Source: Caulobacteraceae bacterium
GTDB taxonomy: Bacteria > Pseudomonadota > Alphaproteobacteria > Caulobacterales > Caulobacteraceae
Assembly: GCA_027489335.1 (NCBI GenBank)
Contig: JAIXZX010000004.1
Span: 186,001-250,000, forward strand
Length of the DNA: 64,000 bases
Reading direction: 5' to 3'
Shown here: piece after piece, positions 27,304 to 35,202 of the stretch
How the letters are laid out: each line of letters opens with the position of its first letter
Position numbering within the stretch: the first letter of the stretch is position 1
Notes under the pieces: model-generated
The model's database searches: none
What the model saw: the letters and a program-made list of their open reading frames with translations, nothing else
What the model was told of the DNA's origin: nothing
Translations under genes and position numbers: made by a program

Positions 27304-28034
27304 GCAAGGTCCCGATGGCCAGGCTCGATCGCCTGCTGGCCAATCTGGGCTACGGGTCGCGGCGCGAGGTCCAGGGTCTGCTGCGCAAGGGCGCGGTGAT
27401 GTTTGACGGCGCAGTCCTCAGCGATGGCGGTCAGAAGATCCCCGTGGTTCCCGAGCTGCCCGAGCGCATGACGATCGAGGGCGCGCCGGTGGATCCGCCC
27501 GCGCCCCTGACCCTGCTGATGCATAAGCCGCTCGGCGTCGTCTGCTCCCACCGGGAGCCGGGCCGCAGCGTCTATGAGCTGCTGCCCCGGCGCTGGCGGG
27601 CGCGGATGCCTGGCCTCTCCACCATCGGTCGTCTGGACCTGGACACCACGGGCCTCTTGCTGATCACCGACGACGGCCCGCTCCTGCACCGGGTGATCGC
27701 GCCGCGAAGCCATGTGGCCAAGCGCTATGTGGCGAAGCTCGCCCGACCCTTACGCGGCGACGAGGCGGCGGTGTTCGCCGCCGGGACCCTGATGCTGGAG
27801 TCCGAGACCGAGCCCCTCGCGCCGGCCACGCTGGAGCCCCTGTCGGACACCGAGGCCCATCTGACCATCACCGAGGGGCGCTATCATCAGGTCCGTCGCA
27901 TGTTCGCCGCCGTCGGCAATCATGTGGAGGCCCTGCACCGGGACCAGATCGGCGGACTGACCCTGCCGCCTGACCTCGCGCCCGGCGCCTGGCGCATTCT
28001 GAAGCCAGACGAGCTCGCCGCCATATTCGCCTGA
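27300..28034 (+). CDS. rsuA: RsuA/RluB-family 16S or 23S rRNA pseudouridine synthase
   Basis: This 244-residue enzyme has an N-terminal S4 RNA-binding domain (RLDRLLANLGYGSRREVQGL) and the catalytic Asp113 in GRLDLDTTGLLLI, then KRYVAKL and EGRYHQVRRMFAAVGNHV. The compact size and S4 domain favour RsuA, which makes pseudouridine 516 in 16S rRNA. The start is GTG at 27300, overlapping the rsmC stop; an ATG at 27315 is possible. Confidence 0.9.
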   Translation: MSKVPMARLDRLLANLGYGSRREVQGLLRKGAVMFDGAVLSDGGQKIPVVPELPERMTIEGAPVDPPAPLTLLMHKPLGVVCSHREPGRSVYELLPRRWRARMPGLSTIGRLDLDTTGLLLITDDGPLLHRVIAPRSHVAKRYVAKLARPLRGDEAAVFAAGTLMLESETEPLAPATLEPLSDTEAHLTITEGRYHQVRRMFAAVGNHVEALHRDQIGGLTLPPDLAPGAWRILKPDELAAIFA

Positions 28035-28115
28035 ATATCGGCGCCTCGCCTGGCGGTTCAGCTGCCGAGAAGCACGCGGCCACGGGCGGTTTTGCTTAAC
28101 GGAGACAAGGTTCCG

Positions 28116-28147
28116 TTAACCATGTTCAAAAGTTAATCACTTGTTAA
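28116..28147 (+). promoter_or_regulatory. Candidate CtrA-binding region
   Basis: A perfect full CtrA site, TTAA-N7-TTAA, lies at 28133-28147, preceded by the half-site TTAACCAT at 28116-28123. A further TTAA is at 28096-28099. The patch is AT-rich within a very G+C-rich region and lies about 90 bases before the start of the TPR-like gene. Both motif forms are established for CtrA in Caulobacter; occupancy here is inferred. Confidence 0.7.
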
Positions 28148-28235
28148 TCGCTGCGGCTCCGGCTTTGCTCTGTCTCACCTGAACCTGCGCGGGGCGTCCC
28201 GCCGCGGGACTCTGATGACGACGGAGCGCCACGGC

Positions 28236-29615
28236 ATGTTTGAGTTCGGCCGGGAGTTGAAGCGGATCTTTGGGGCCCAGGGGGGCTGGCGTCCGGCGCG
28301 GGATGGTCTGGCCGGGGGCGACTCTGCCCTACTGGAACTGCTCGACCTGTCCCTGTTGCGCAACGAAGGCAAGGCCGCCGATGTCGCCGCCGGCCGGATC
28401 AGCGCCAAGGACAAGCCGCAACGTCGTCTGGAAGCCGCCATCGTCTGGCGCGAAGTGGCCCGCCGCTCTGGGGATGCGGCCACCCTTCGCAAGGCCGCGG
28501 CCCAGGCCGAAGCCGCCGCCACCGCCTTTGACCGGGAGCGTCGTCCCGACGGCTGGGCCCGCGCCCGCTGTGAACAGGCCTTCTGCGCCCTGCTGGGCGC
28601 TGAGCTGTTCGGCGAGGAGGGGCTGAACGCCGCGGCCGAAATCGCCTTCCGCGAGGCCCGTGAAGCCGCCCGCGGCGGACTGGCCGCGCCCCTGGCCGAG
28701 GTCGGCCTGGCCCTGATCGAAGGCCGTCGCCGCATGAGCCTGGGAGACGCCCAGGCCGCCCGGGTCACCGCCGCCCGGTTTTCCGCCCCCATCGCCGCCT
28801 TGCAGGCCCTGACCCGCCGCTGCTCGGCCGCCCACCTGCTGATCGCCGAGGCCCGCACCCTGCGCGCTGACATGCTGGCCGGCTGGGGCGCCCGGCTGAA
28901 GGATCTCGACATTCTGCAGCTGGCGCTGGATGAGGCCGCCGACGTGGCCGATGGCCTCGACGGCGCCTATGAGCCTCTGGCCCATGCGAGGGCGGCAGCC
29001 CTGCGCGGACAGATCCTGGCCCTGATGGGCGAGGTCAGCGGCGATATCGAACAGATCCTGGAGGCCGTCACCTGTCTCGCCGACGTGGTCGAGGACCTGG
29101 CCCGCGATCACAGCCCCCTGGACTGGGCGCGGATGCAGGCGGCCCTGGGCCTGGCCCTGCAGATCCTGGGGGAAGCCACCGCCGGCGAGCGGGCCTTCGA
29201 ACAGGCCGTGACCTGCTATGAGCGGGCAGGCCTTGTCCTGGCCGATGCGCCCGCGCTCGCCCTGCGGGCCGAGGCTTCCAATGGCCGCGCCCTGTGCCTG
29301 GCCCGGTCGGCGGAGCTGTCGGGCGATCTGGCGGTCCTGGATGCGGCCGAAGCCGCCTTCAAGATCGAGCTCGCCCACCGCCGGGCCGGCGTCGATCCGG
29401 TCAGCTGGGCGCTGGCCCAGGTCAATCTGGCGCGGATCTACGAAGCCCGCCTGGACATCACCGGCAAGGACCGCGGCGAGCGCGCCTCGGCGGCGCTCGC
29501 CCTGCAGGCGGCCCTGGATGTCTTCGCCGAAGAAGGCTTGCGCTCGTTCACCCTGATCGCCATCGACGCCATGGAGCGCCTCCGCATCCGCGTGGCGCCC
29601 CGCGACGGGGTTTGA
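28236..29615 (+). CDS. TPR-like helical-repeat cytoplasmic protein
   Basis: This 459-residue Ala-rich, all-helical protein has repeated units such as DWARMQAALGLALQILGE, RAFEQAVTCYERAG and SWALAQVNLARIYEARLDI that look like tetratricopeptide repeats of the WAxxQxNLG type. No signal peptide or membrane segment is seen. I chose the ATG at 28236 because GGAG precedes it by nine bases; the ATG at 28215 is in frame. With a full CtrA site upstream it is a candidate cell-cycle-regulated scaffold. Function unknown. The exported cluster begins 92 bases downstream. Confidence 0.78.
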   Translation: MFEFGRELKRIFGAQGGWRPARDGLAGGDSALLELLDLSLLRNEGKAADVAAGRISAKDKPQRRLEAAIVWREVARRSGDAATLRKAAAQAEAAATAFDRERRPDGWARARCEQAFCALLGAELFGEEGLNAAAEIAFREAREAARGGLAAPLAEVGLALIEGRRRMSLGDAQAARVTAARFSAPIAALQALTRRCSAAHLLIAEARTLRADMLAGWGARLKDLDILQLALDEAADVADGLDGAYEPLAHARAAALRGQILALMGEVSGDIEQILEAVTCLADVVEDLARDHSPLDWARMQAALGLALQILGEATAGERAFEQAVTCYERAGLVLADAPALALRAEASNGRALCLARSAELSGDLAVLDAAEAAFKIELAHRRAGVDPVSWALAQVNLARIYEARLDITGKDRGERASAALALQAALDVFAEEGLRSFTLIAIDAMERLRIRVAPRDGV

Positions 29616-29707
29616 TCGCCGCTGCCCACTTGGCCGTTCAGCCAAGCTTCATCTAAGCTCCACCGAAATGGTCCGGCTCGGCAGCGGCCGGCGGGGAGTG
29701 GGCGAGG

Positions 29708-30034
29708 ATGCAGGTCTTTCAAGGCGCATGGCGGCGCCTCGTTGTGACGGGAGCCTTGTCCCTGTCCCTTTCAGCGTGCGCCACAGACCCGGCGTTTCTG
29801 GAAGGCCTTGCCATGGCGACCACCGCCATAGCCGCCGAAACCGCCCAGATGGCAGAGGATGCCCGCTGCGTCCGGCATCTGTCCCCTAACGGTGAGACGA
29901 CCACCTTATGTCCGCTTCCCCCCGGCGTCGTGGCGCGGCCGCCGCGATTGGGGCCGTCGTCGGATGGACGCTATCGCCCCCATGACCGAGCCCCCTGGGA
30001 CGGGCGCGAGACCCCCTGGTCCTCCGGGCGATAG
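29708..30034 (+). CDS. Small lipoprotein
   Basis: This 108-residue protein has a clear lipoprotein signal, LVVTGALSLSLSACATD, with the lipidated cysteine at about residue 24. The mature part is short with two cysteines (RCVRHL, TTLCPLPP) and a Pro/Arg-rich tail. It is the first gene of a tight run: its stop is two bases before the SUMF1-fold gene. No family recognised; an envelope anchor for the cluster is one possibility. Confidence 0.72.
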   Translation: MQVFQGAWRRLVVTGALSLSLSACATDPAFLEGLAMATTAIAAETAQMAEDARCVRHLSPNGETTTLCPLPPGVVARPPRLGPSSDGRYRPHDRAPWDGRETPWSSGR

Positions 30035-30036
30035 GG

Positions 30037-30849
30037 ATGGGCTTTGTGCATCTGACGTTGGCGTTGACGCTGTCCCTGGTGGCGACAGAGGCGTGGGCCG
30101 AGCCCGCCCTTGCACCCGGAGCGGTGTTTCGCGACTGCGAGGCGGTCTGTCCCGAGATGGTGGTGATCCCGTCGGGGGTCTTCCTCATGGGGTCTGAATC
30201 TGGCGCCGGCGAGCCCGACGAGAGCCCCCAACGGGCGATGACAATCGCCGCGCCTATCGCTGTAGGCCGTTTCGAAGTCACGTTTGAGGAATGGGACGCC
30301 TGCATGGCCGAAGGTGGCTGCGCGGCGCCTTGGGAGCAGGATCAGCCCGGTTGGGGGCGGGGCCGGCGGCCGGTGATCCAGGTCGATTGGAACGAGGCGC
30401 AGACCTATGTGCGCTGGCTCGCGGCGCGGACCGGTCAGCCGTATCGGCTGCTCAACGAGGTGGAATGGGAATACGCCGCCCGAGCGGCGACCGGCGGCCT
30501 GCATTACACCGGCGAGGCCATCACGCCGAAGGACGCCAACTATCAGGTGAGCGGACTGCGGCAGACGGTTCCTGTGGGCCAGTATCCGCCCAACGCCTTT
30601 GGTCTCTACGACATGCTCGGCAATGTCTGGGAATGGGTCGCCGACTGTTATGCGCCAACCTTCGCCGGGGCGGCGCCTATCGTGCCTGATGAGTGCGGGC
30701 TCCGGGTCATGCGGGGCGGGGGCGGAGCTTCGCCGGCCGAGGACGTCCGATCGGCTCGGCGTGGACAGATGAGCATCGGGATGCGCACCAATGACCTGGG
30801 ATTCCGTGTCGCCCGCGATCTCGTCGCCGGCTCCGGAGCGCCGGAATGA
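30037..30849 (+). CDS. Exported SUMF1/FGE-sulfatase-fold protein lacking FGE catalytic cysteines
   Basis: This 270-residue protein has a signal peptide (LTLALTLSLVATEAWAEPAL) and a formylglycine-generating-enzyme fold: VVIPSGVFLMGSE, PIAVGRFEVTFEEWDACMA, GRRPVIQVDWNEAQTYVRWL, YRLLNEVEWEYAARAA, FGLYDMLGNVWEWVADCY and GFRVARD. True FGE enzymes have two cysteines after RGGSW; here the region reads RVMRGGGGASPAEDVRSARR without cysteine. It therefore probably does not make formylglycine and may bind ligands or proteins instead. It is coupled to its neighbours by a 2-base gap and an ATGA overlap. Confidence 0.88.
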   Translation: MGFVHLTLALTLSLVATEAWAEPALAPGAVFRDCEAVCPEMVVIPSGVFLMGSESGAGEPDESPQRAMTIAAPIAVGRFEVTFEEWDACMAEGGCAAPWEQDQPGWGRGRRPVIQVDWNEAQTYVRWLAARTGQPYRLLNEVEWEYAARAATGGLHYTGEAITPKDANYQVSGLRQTVPVGQYPPNAFGLYDMLGNVWEWVADCYAPTFAGAAPIVPDECGLRVMRGGGGASPAEDVRSARRGQMSIGMRTNDLGFRVARDLVAGSGAPE

Positions 30850-31679
30850 ATAGCCCGTCGCCGGCACGTCCTCTGATCGGGTGGATCATGGCGCTGTCCC
30901 TTGTGGCGCAGGCTATGGTTCCCGGCCTGGCGGGCGCGCAGTCGGTCCCTCAGGCGGGCGATCGCGCCGCGCCGCCGCCCAGAGACCGATGCGTCAGGCT
31001 CGCCAATATCGACTGGCGCCGTCTTGAGCGGCAAACCCCAGCGAATGAGGCGGACGACGCGGCCCGGCTGCAACCCTATTTGGCGCGCGCCATGATCCCC
31101 GCGGAGGCGACGCTGCGTCCGTCAGCGGAGGCGGACATCGTCATTCGCGCCTATATCCCCACCCACCGCTACTATCAGACCGAGTCTCGCGCCGTGGTCT
31201 GGCGGGAGCCGGACGGCGAATGGTGGTTCTGGCGCCAGCAGCTCGACTGGGGCGCGCCCGAACCGCCGCCGATTCCTCCGAACGCACTCGCGCCCGGCGA
31301 GACTTGGCGCCCACCGCCCCCCAGGACGATGGACGAGCGTTTCCCGCCCGCCAGCGGCAGGCTGAGCGCAGTGCAAGCCTCAGCCCTGGAGACGGCCTGG
31401 TCCGACCGTTGCCGGGTCTGGGAACCGGGCGCGGCCGGATCGCCCTTGCCCTTGCGTCGTCCAGAGCCCGGGGACTCCCGTCGGGAACGCTGGTGTCCTC
31501 ACGGCGCCACGCCAATCATGGGCGAGATCACCGAAAGAGGCCGCCCTGCGCGGCTCCACTTCTACCCCTGCGACATGGACTTCAGCAGTCGCATCCTGCT
31601 CAGCGTCGCGGCTTCCGCCACGGGGCCGTCGGACGCCGAGACCCGGGTCATGGAGCGGCTGGAGGCGGCGGCGCCATGA
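30846..31679 (+). CDS. Exported protein of unknown function in the SUMF1/Sel1 cluster
   Basis: This 277-residue protein has an N-terminal signal (IGWIMALSLVAQAMVPGLAG, then AQ). The mature part is Pro- and Trp-rich (REPDGEWWFWRQQLDWG, LAPGETWRPPPPRTMDERFP) with cysteines in RDRCVRL, SDRCRVW, RWCPHG and FYPCDMDF, suggesting disulfides in the periplasm. It overlaps both neighbours by ATGA junctions. No family is recognised. Confidence 0.72.
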   Translation: MNSPSPARPLIGWIMALSLVAQAMVPGLAGAQSVPQAGDRAAPPPRDRCVRLANIDWRRLERQTPANEADDAARLQPYLARAMIPAEATLRPSAEADIVIRAYIPTHRYYQTESRAVVWREPDGEWWFWRQQLDWGAPEPPPIPPNALAPGETWRPPPPRTMDERFPPASGRLSAVQASALETAWSDRCRVWEPGAAGSPLPLRRPEPGDSRRERWCPHGATPIMGEITERGRPARLHFYPCDMDFSSRILLSVAASATGPSDAETRVMERLEAAAP

Positions 31680-32617
31680 GCTGGAGACGGTCTCTACCGA
31701 CGAGGTGGCGTGCTGTCCTCATGGCCCTCACCATGGTGGGAGCTGCTCTGAGTCCTGTGACCGGACAGGCGGCGCAGCCTGCAGCGACCGAGCGCTCGCC
31801 GCAGGTCCTGGGTCGGCTGCTCGCCGCCGCTGAAGCCGGCGACCGCGTCGCCATGGGGCAGGTGGGTGAGTATCACCAGTTCGGCTGGGGCGGTTTGGCC
31901 GCTGACGAGGCTGCGGGACTGATTTGGTATCGGCGGGCGGCGGAAGCCGGGGACGGCCGCGGCGCGCTGCGCCTGGGCCTGTATTACGGGAACGGCCTTG
32001 GCGGCCTGACCCGAAATCGTGCTGAGGCCCGGCGCTGGTTCGTCAAGGGGGCCGAGGCGGGCGAGCCCTGGGCGATGCACCAACTCGCCACCTACTATGC
32101 CCAAGGTTGGGGCGGTTTGAGCCAGGACTGGTCCCAGTCGCAGGTCTGGCGTCGCCGGGCCGCCGAGCTTGGGGTTGGGGAAGCGATGCGCCTGCTGGGC
32201 CAGGCTTATGAGACCGGCGAGGGGGGCCTTTCGGTCGATCTCAGCCTCGCGCTGGACTGGTATCGCCGGGCCCAGCGGGCTGGCGATGGGCGGGCCGGCG
32301 CCGAGGCGGCGCGCCTGGAGCGGCGCGCTCGCGCGCCTGAACTCGCTTGTCTGGCCCATATCAATGATGCGTTGGGCGACCTCAAGGCCCAGCGGGAGGT
32401 CCTGGACGTGCTGCCGGGGCTCCCCCGCTACTCAGGGGCGGACCTACAGGCCAGACTGGCCGTGGTGGGCGCCCAGATCGAAGCCGAGATGCGGGTGCTG
32501 GCGACGGCGCGCGGGGCCTATGCCCATCTGGAGCCGATCACCGACCTGGATCGCTATCATATCAAGCTGTCGCCTGCCGAAACGGACGAGGCCTTGCGGG
32601 GGCGTTGTTTGACCTGA
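31676..32617 (+). CDS. Exported Sel1-repeat protein
   Basis: This 313-residue protein has a signal peptide (AVLMALTMVGAALSPVTGQA) and four Sel1-like repeats between about residues 45 and 190: WGGLAADEAAGLIWYRRAAE, LGGLTRNRAEARRWFVKGAE, WGGLSQDWSQSQVWRRRAAE and EGGLSVDLSLALDWYRRAQR. Sel1 repeats mediate protein-protein contacts in the periplasm. A distinct C-terminal helical part follows. The ATG overlaps the upstream stop (ATGA), and its TGA abuts the stop of the convergent DUF2336 gene with no gap. Confidence 0.85.
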   Translation: MSWRRSLPTRWRAVLMALTMVGAALSPVTGQAAQPAATERSPQVLGRLLAAAEAGDRVAMGQVGEYHQFGWGGLAADEAAGLIWYRRAAEAGDGRGALRLGLYYGNGLGGLTRNRAEARRWFVKGAEAGEPWAMHQLATYYAQGWGGLSQDWSQSQVWRRRAAELGVGEAMRLLGQAYETGEGGLSVDLSLALDWYRRAQRAGDGRAGAEAARLERRARAPELACLAHINDALGDLKAQREVLDVLPGLPRYSGADLQARLAVVGAQIEAEMRVLATARGAYAHLEPITDLDRYHIKLSPAETDEALRGRCLT

Positions 32618-33715
32618 TCAGGCCGCGGCCACGTCGCCGGTCTGGCGGCGGATGCGCCAGAAGCGGATGGTGCGCTGGGCGGCCTCCCGCGGCAGGGCCT
32701 CGAACAGCTCGCCATATTCCCGGGCGCGGCCCATGGCGTTGGCTTCCCGGTCGAGGATCAGCACGGCGAAGGTCAGGTAGAGGGAACGCTCGAAGCCTGC
32801 GGCCTTACAGACGATGGACAGGGCGTCCAGGTCGCGTCGCTCCAGGATCTTCCGGGCGGTGCCGAAATCGATGTCGGCCAGTTCGCAGAGCGCTACGAGG
32901 AATTTTGTGGTCTCACGATTGCGCAGGAAGGCGGCCAGCACCGGCGGGGTGATGCCATTGCGCAGCTTCAGCAGGCGCACGGCGCGCTCGGCTTCCTCAT
33001 AGTCGTCAGGCAGGGCGCCGTCGCGGGTGGCCAGACTCTTGCGGCCGGCCGCAAGGGCGGCCTCCAGGGCCTCGGGATCGACCTCGCTGTTGCGGTCGCG
33101 GATGGCGTCCCGCAGCTGGGCCTCGACGACGAAATACATCTCGTTCAGCAGATCGACCGGCACCGCGCGGCGGCTGACCACGGCGGCATGCAGGTCGGAA
33201 TTGGCCATCGCCCGGTCGATGACACGCTCGTGGGACTCCCGCGAGAGTTCAGCGCCGTCATTGCGCAGGAGGGTGTCGAGGGTGCGATCATCCCCCCGCT
33301 CGACGATGGCTTCGGAGACCGCGGCGGAGACCTGGCGGCGCTGGCTGATGGCGCGCAGATGGTCCTGGCCGCGCGTGTGCGCCACCGCCAGGAGGTCGTC
33401 GTCGGTCAGCGCCGAAGAGCCTGTCAGAATGGGCTCGGCCACAGAGATGGCCGTGTCTCGGGCGAGATCGCGCAGCAGGTGACGAGGCGGGGCCGAGGCC
33501 TCTGCCATGCGTTTGGAAAGTTCCCCGCGCACCGCCTCTTCCATGTCAGTGGCCAGCTGGCCCATGACATCGTCGAACAGGGCGAGTTCGGAGCTTCCGT
33601 GATCGCCATCGCCGGCGAAGAACAGGTCCGTCACGCCACGCAGCAGTTCCCGCCGCCTGGCGCTGGAGGGCTCGTTGGCGAGTTCGATCAGGTCGTGGAG
33701 CTTGGACCGGGTCAT
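32618..33715 (-). CDS. DUF2336 family helical-repeat protein (second copy)
   Basis: This 365-residue soluble helical protein includes LHDLIELANEPSSARRRELL, VTDLFFAGDGDHGSSELALF, LLRDLARDTAISVAEPILTG and LRNGITPPVLAAFLRNRETT, the DUF2336 arrangement. It is diverged from the copy at 17118-18332 and shorter. It starts 8 bases after the Pro/Ala-rich exported-protein gene and is probably co-transcribed with it. Function unknown. Confidence 0.85.
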   Translation of the reverse strand: MTRSKLHDLIELANEPSSARRRELLRGVTDLFFAGDGDHGSSELALFDDVMGQLATDMEEAVRGELSKRMAEASAPPRHLLRDLARDTAISVAEPILTGSSALTDDDLLAVAHTRGQDHLRAISQRRQVSAAVSEAIVERGDDRTLDTLLRNDGAELSRESHERVIDRAMANSDLHAAVVSRRAVPVDLLNEMYFVVEAQLRDAIRDRNSEVDPEALEAALAAGRKSLATRDGALPDDYEEAERAVRLLKLRNGITPPVLAAFLRNRETTKFLVALCELADIDFGTARKILERRDLDALSIVCKAAGFERSLYLTFAVLILDREANAMGRAREYGELFEALPREAAQRTIRFWRIRRQTGDVAAA

Positions 33716-33723
33716 GGTGGGTC

Positions 33724-34398
33724 TCAGAACTGACGATCGAGGCCTTCGGCGGGCTCTTCCCCATCGTCCGAGGTGTCGGGCGTTTCGGGAGGGCCAACCA
33801 GGATGAAATTGTCCCCTGCGGGCGGGGCGGGAATGGCGTCTGGGGTCATGCCGTATTCCCGGTGCAGCGAATAAAGCTGGCTGCCGCCAGCCCGCGGCGT
33901 AGCGGAGGCTTGGGCGTAGGTTCTGGGTGTCGGGGCCGGCTGAGGGGCGGGGACGGCCGGACCGCCATAGATGCTGGTCGGCAGGGACCCTGTGGGCGGG
34001 CCGCCCAACAGGTCGGGGGCGGCATCGGCGGCTGCAGGAATGGACGCACGCAGCACAGGCTCATAGCCAGGCTGGACGCCGGGCGTCGGCCGCGGAGCGG
34101 TGGCAGTCGGAGCAAATGCCGCAGAGGCGGGCGCAAACTGCCGGGCAAGGGCCATGGGTTCTGGGCGGGCGGGCGAAGGGGAACCCGCCGAGGCTGCGGC
34201 GGGGCTCCGCTTTCCGGCCCAGCCGAGCATCTGGCCGCCATACCCGCCTACGCCCGGAGCGGCGGGCTGGCTCTGATGGGCGGCCGCGGCAGGCGGGGGG
34301 CCATAGCGGTCCTGCACCATCGACTGGGCGGACGCCACACCGGCGCTCGCCAGCAGCAGGCCGGCCGACAGGGTGAAAAGGGCGCGGGACGAAATCAT
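33724..34398 (-). CDS. Exported Pro/Ala-rich low-complexity protein
   Basis: This 224-residue protein has a signal peptide (ALFTLSAGLLLASAGVASAQ). The mature chain is rich in Pro, Ala and Gly (RYGPPPAAAAHQSQPAAPG, GGPAVPAPQPAPTPRTYAQA) with a slightly ordered end (SQLYSLHREYGMTPDAIPAP, then an acidic tail). It may be a disordered envelope spacer. It heads a two-gene transcript with DUF2336. A CtrA-like site at 34424-34438 lies 26-40 bases upstream. Confidence 0.75.
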   Translation of the reverse strand: MISSRALFTLSAGLLLASAGVASAQSMVQDRYGPPPAAAAHQSQPAAPGVGGYGGQMLGWAGKRSPAAASAGSPSPARPEPMALARQFAPASAAFAPTATAPRPTPGVQPGYEPVLRASIPAAADAAPDLLGGPPTGSLPTSIYGGPAVPAPQPAPTPRTYAQASATPRAGGSQLYSLHREYGMTPDAIPAPPAGDNFILVGPPETPDTSDDGEEPAEGLDRQF

Positions 34399-34423
34399 GC
34401 GCCTCCGTTCTAGGGGAGGCGGC

Positions 34424-34438
34424 TTAACCCGCGGCTAA
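34424..34438 (-). promoter_or_regulatory. Imperfect CtrA-like site
   Basis: TTAA-N7-CTAA on the plus strand differs by one base from the CtrA full site TTAA-N7-TTAA. It lies just upstream of the exported Pro/Ala-rich gene and touches the stop codon of the ABC permease gene. A match of this quality can occur by chance, so confidence is modest. Confidence 0.4.
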
Positions 34439-35202
34439 CGGCCGCGCCACCAGCGTAGCCCTGACCGCTCCAGACGCGCCAGACCGGCGTAGAGCAGGGC
34501 GCCCATCAGCCCGAGCACCACGAGGGCGGCGAACATGCGCGCGGTCTGCAGCCGGTTCCCGGCCTCGAGGATGCGCCAGGCCAAGCCCTGGGCGCCGCCC
34601 GACCCGGCCACGAACTCGGCCACCACAGCCCCGATCAGGGCCAGGCCCGCGGCCACCTTGTGGCCTTCCAGCAGGAAGGGGACCGCGGACGGCAGACGCA
34701 GGCGAACCAACCGCTTGACCCGCCCGGCGCCATAGAGGTCGAACAACCGCTCCAGATCCGGATCAGCCGCCTTCAGCCCGGTGATCGCGCCGGAAAAGAT
34801 CGGGAAGAAGGCTACGAGGGCGGCCAGGGCGATGATCGCCCGCTCAGGGTTATCGATGCCCGCCCAGATCACCACCAGGGGCGCGATGGCCACGACGGGG
34901 GTGACCTGCAGGACCACAGCCAGCGGCTTGATCGCCCGCTCCAGGATGGGGCTGAGCGCCACCAGCAGGGCCAGCGCCTGAGCCGAGAGGCTGGCTAGGA
35001 TCAGGGCCGCCAGGGCCATGGCCAGGGTGTTGTAGGCCGAGGTTGCGAGCGTCGGCGCATCGGCCCAGAGGCTCGCGGCCACTGCGCTCGGCGCCGGAAG
35101 GAAATAGGCCGGAACCTCCAGAAGCCGGCAGGCGGCTTCCCAGGCGCCCAGCAGGGCGATGATCAGCACTAGCGGCGCGAGGATGTCAGCAAGGCGCTTC
35201 AT
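34435..35202 (-). CDS. ABC importer permease, SsuC/TauC/ThiX type
   Basis: This 255-residue inner-membrane protein has about six hydrophobic segments and the BPD_transp_1 EAA-type loop in DLYGAGRVKRLVRLRLPSAV, followed by ALIGAVVAEFVAGSGG. It pairs with the upstream ATPase (ATGA overlap at 35199-35202) and the NMT1-type binding protein. Transporters of this type carry sulfonates, taurine or pyrimidine precursors of thiamine; nothing local fixes the substrate. Confidence 0.9.
   Translation of the reverse strand: MKRLADILAPLVLIIALLGAWEAACRLLEVPAYFLPAPSAVAASLWADAPTLATSAYNTLAMALAALILASLSAQALALLVALSPILERAIKPLAVVLQVTPVVAIAPLVVIWAGIDNPERAIIALAALVAFFPIFSGAITGLKAADPDLERLFDLYGAGRVKRLVRLRLPSAVPFLLEGHKVAAGLALIGAVVAEFVAGSGGAQGLAWRILEAGNRLQTARMFAALVVLGLMGALLYAGLARLERSGLRWWRGR

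Noticed and set aside
30037-30849. Functional formylglycine-generating enzyme
   Set aside because: The catalytic cysteine pair is absent and no sulfatase gene is nearby.
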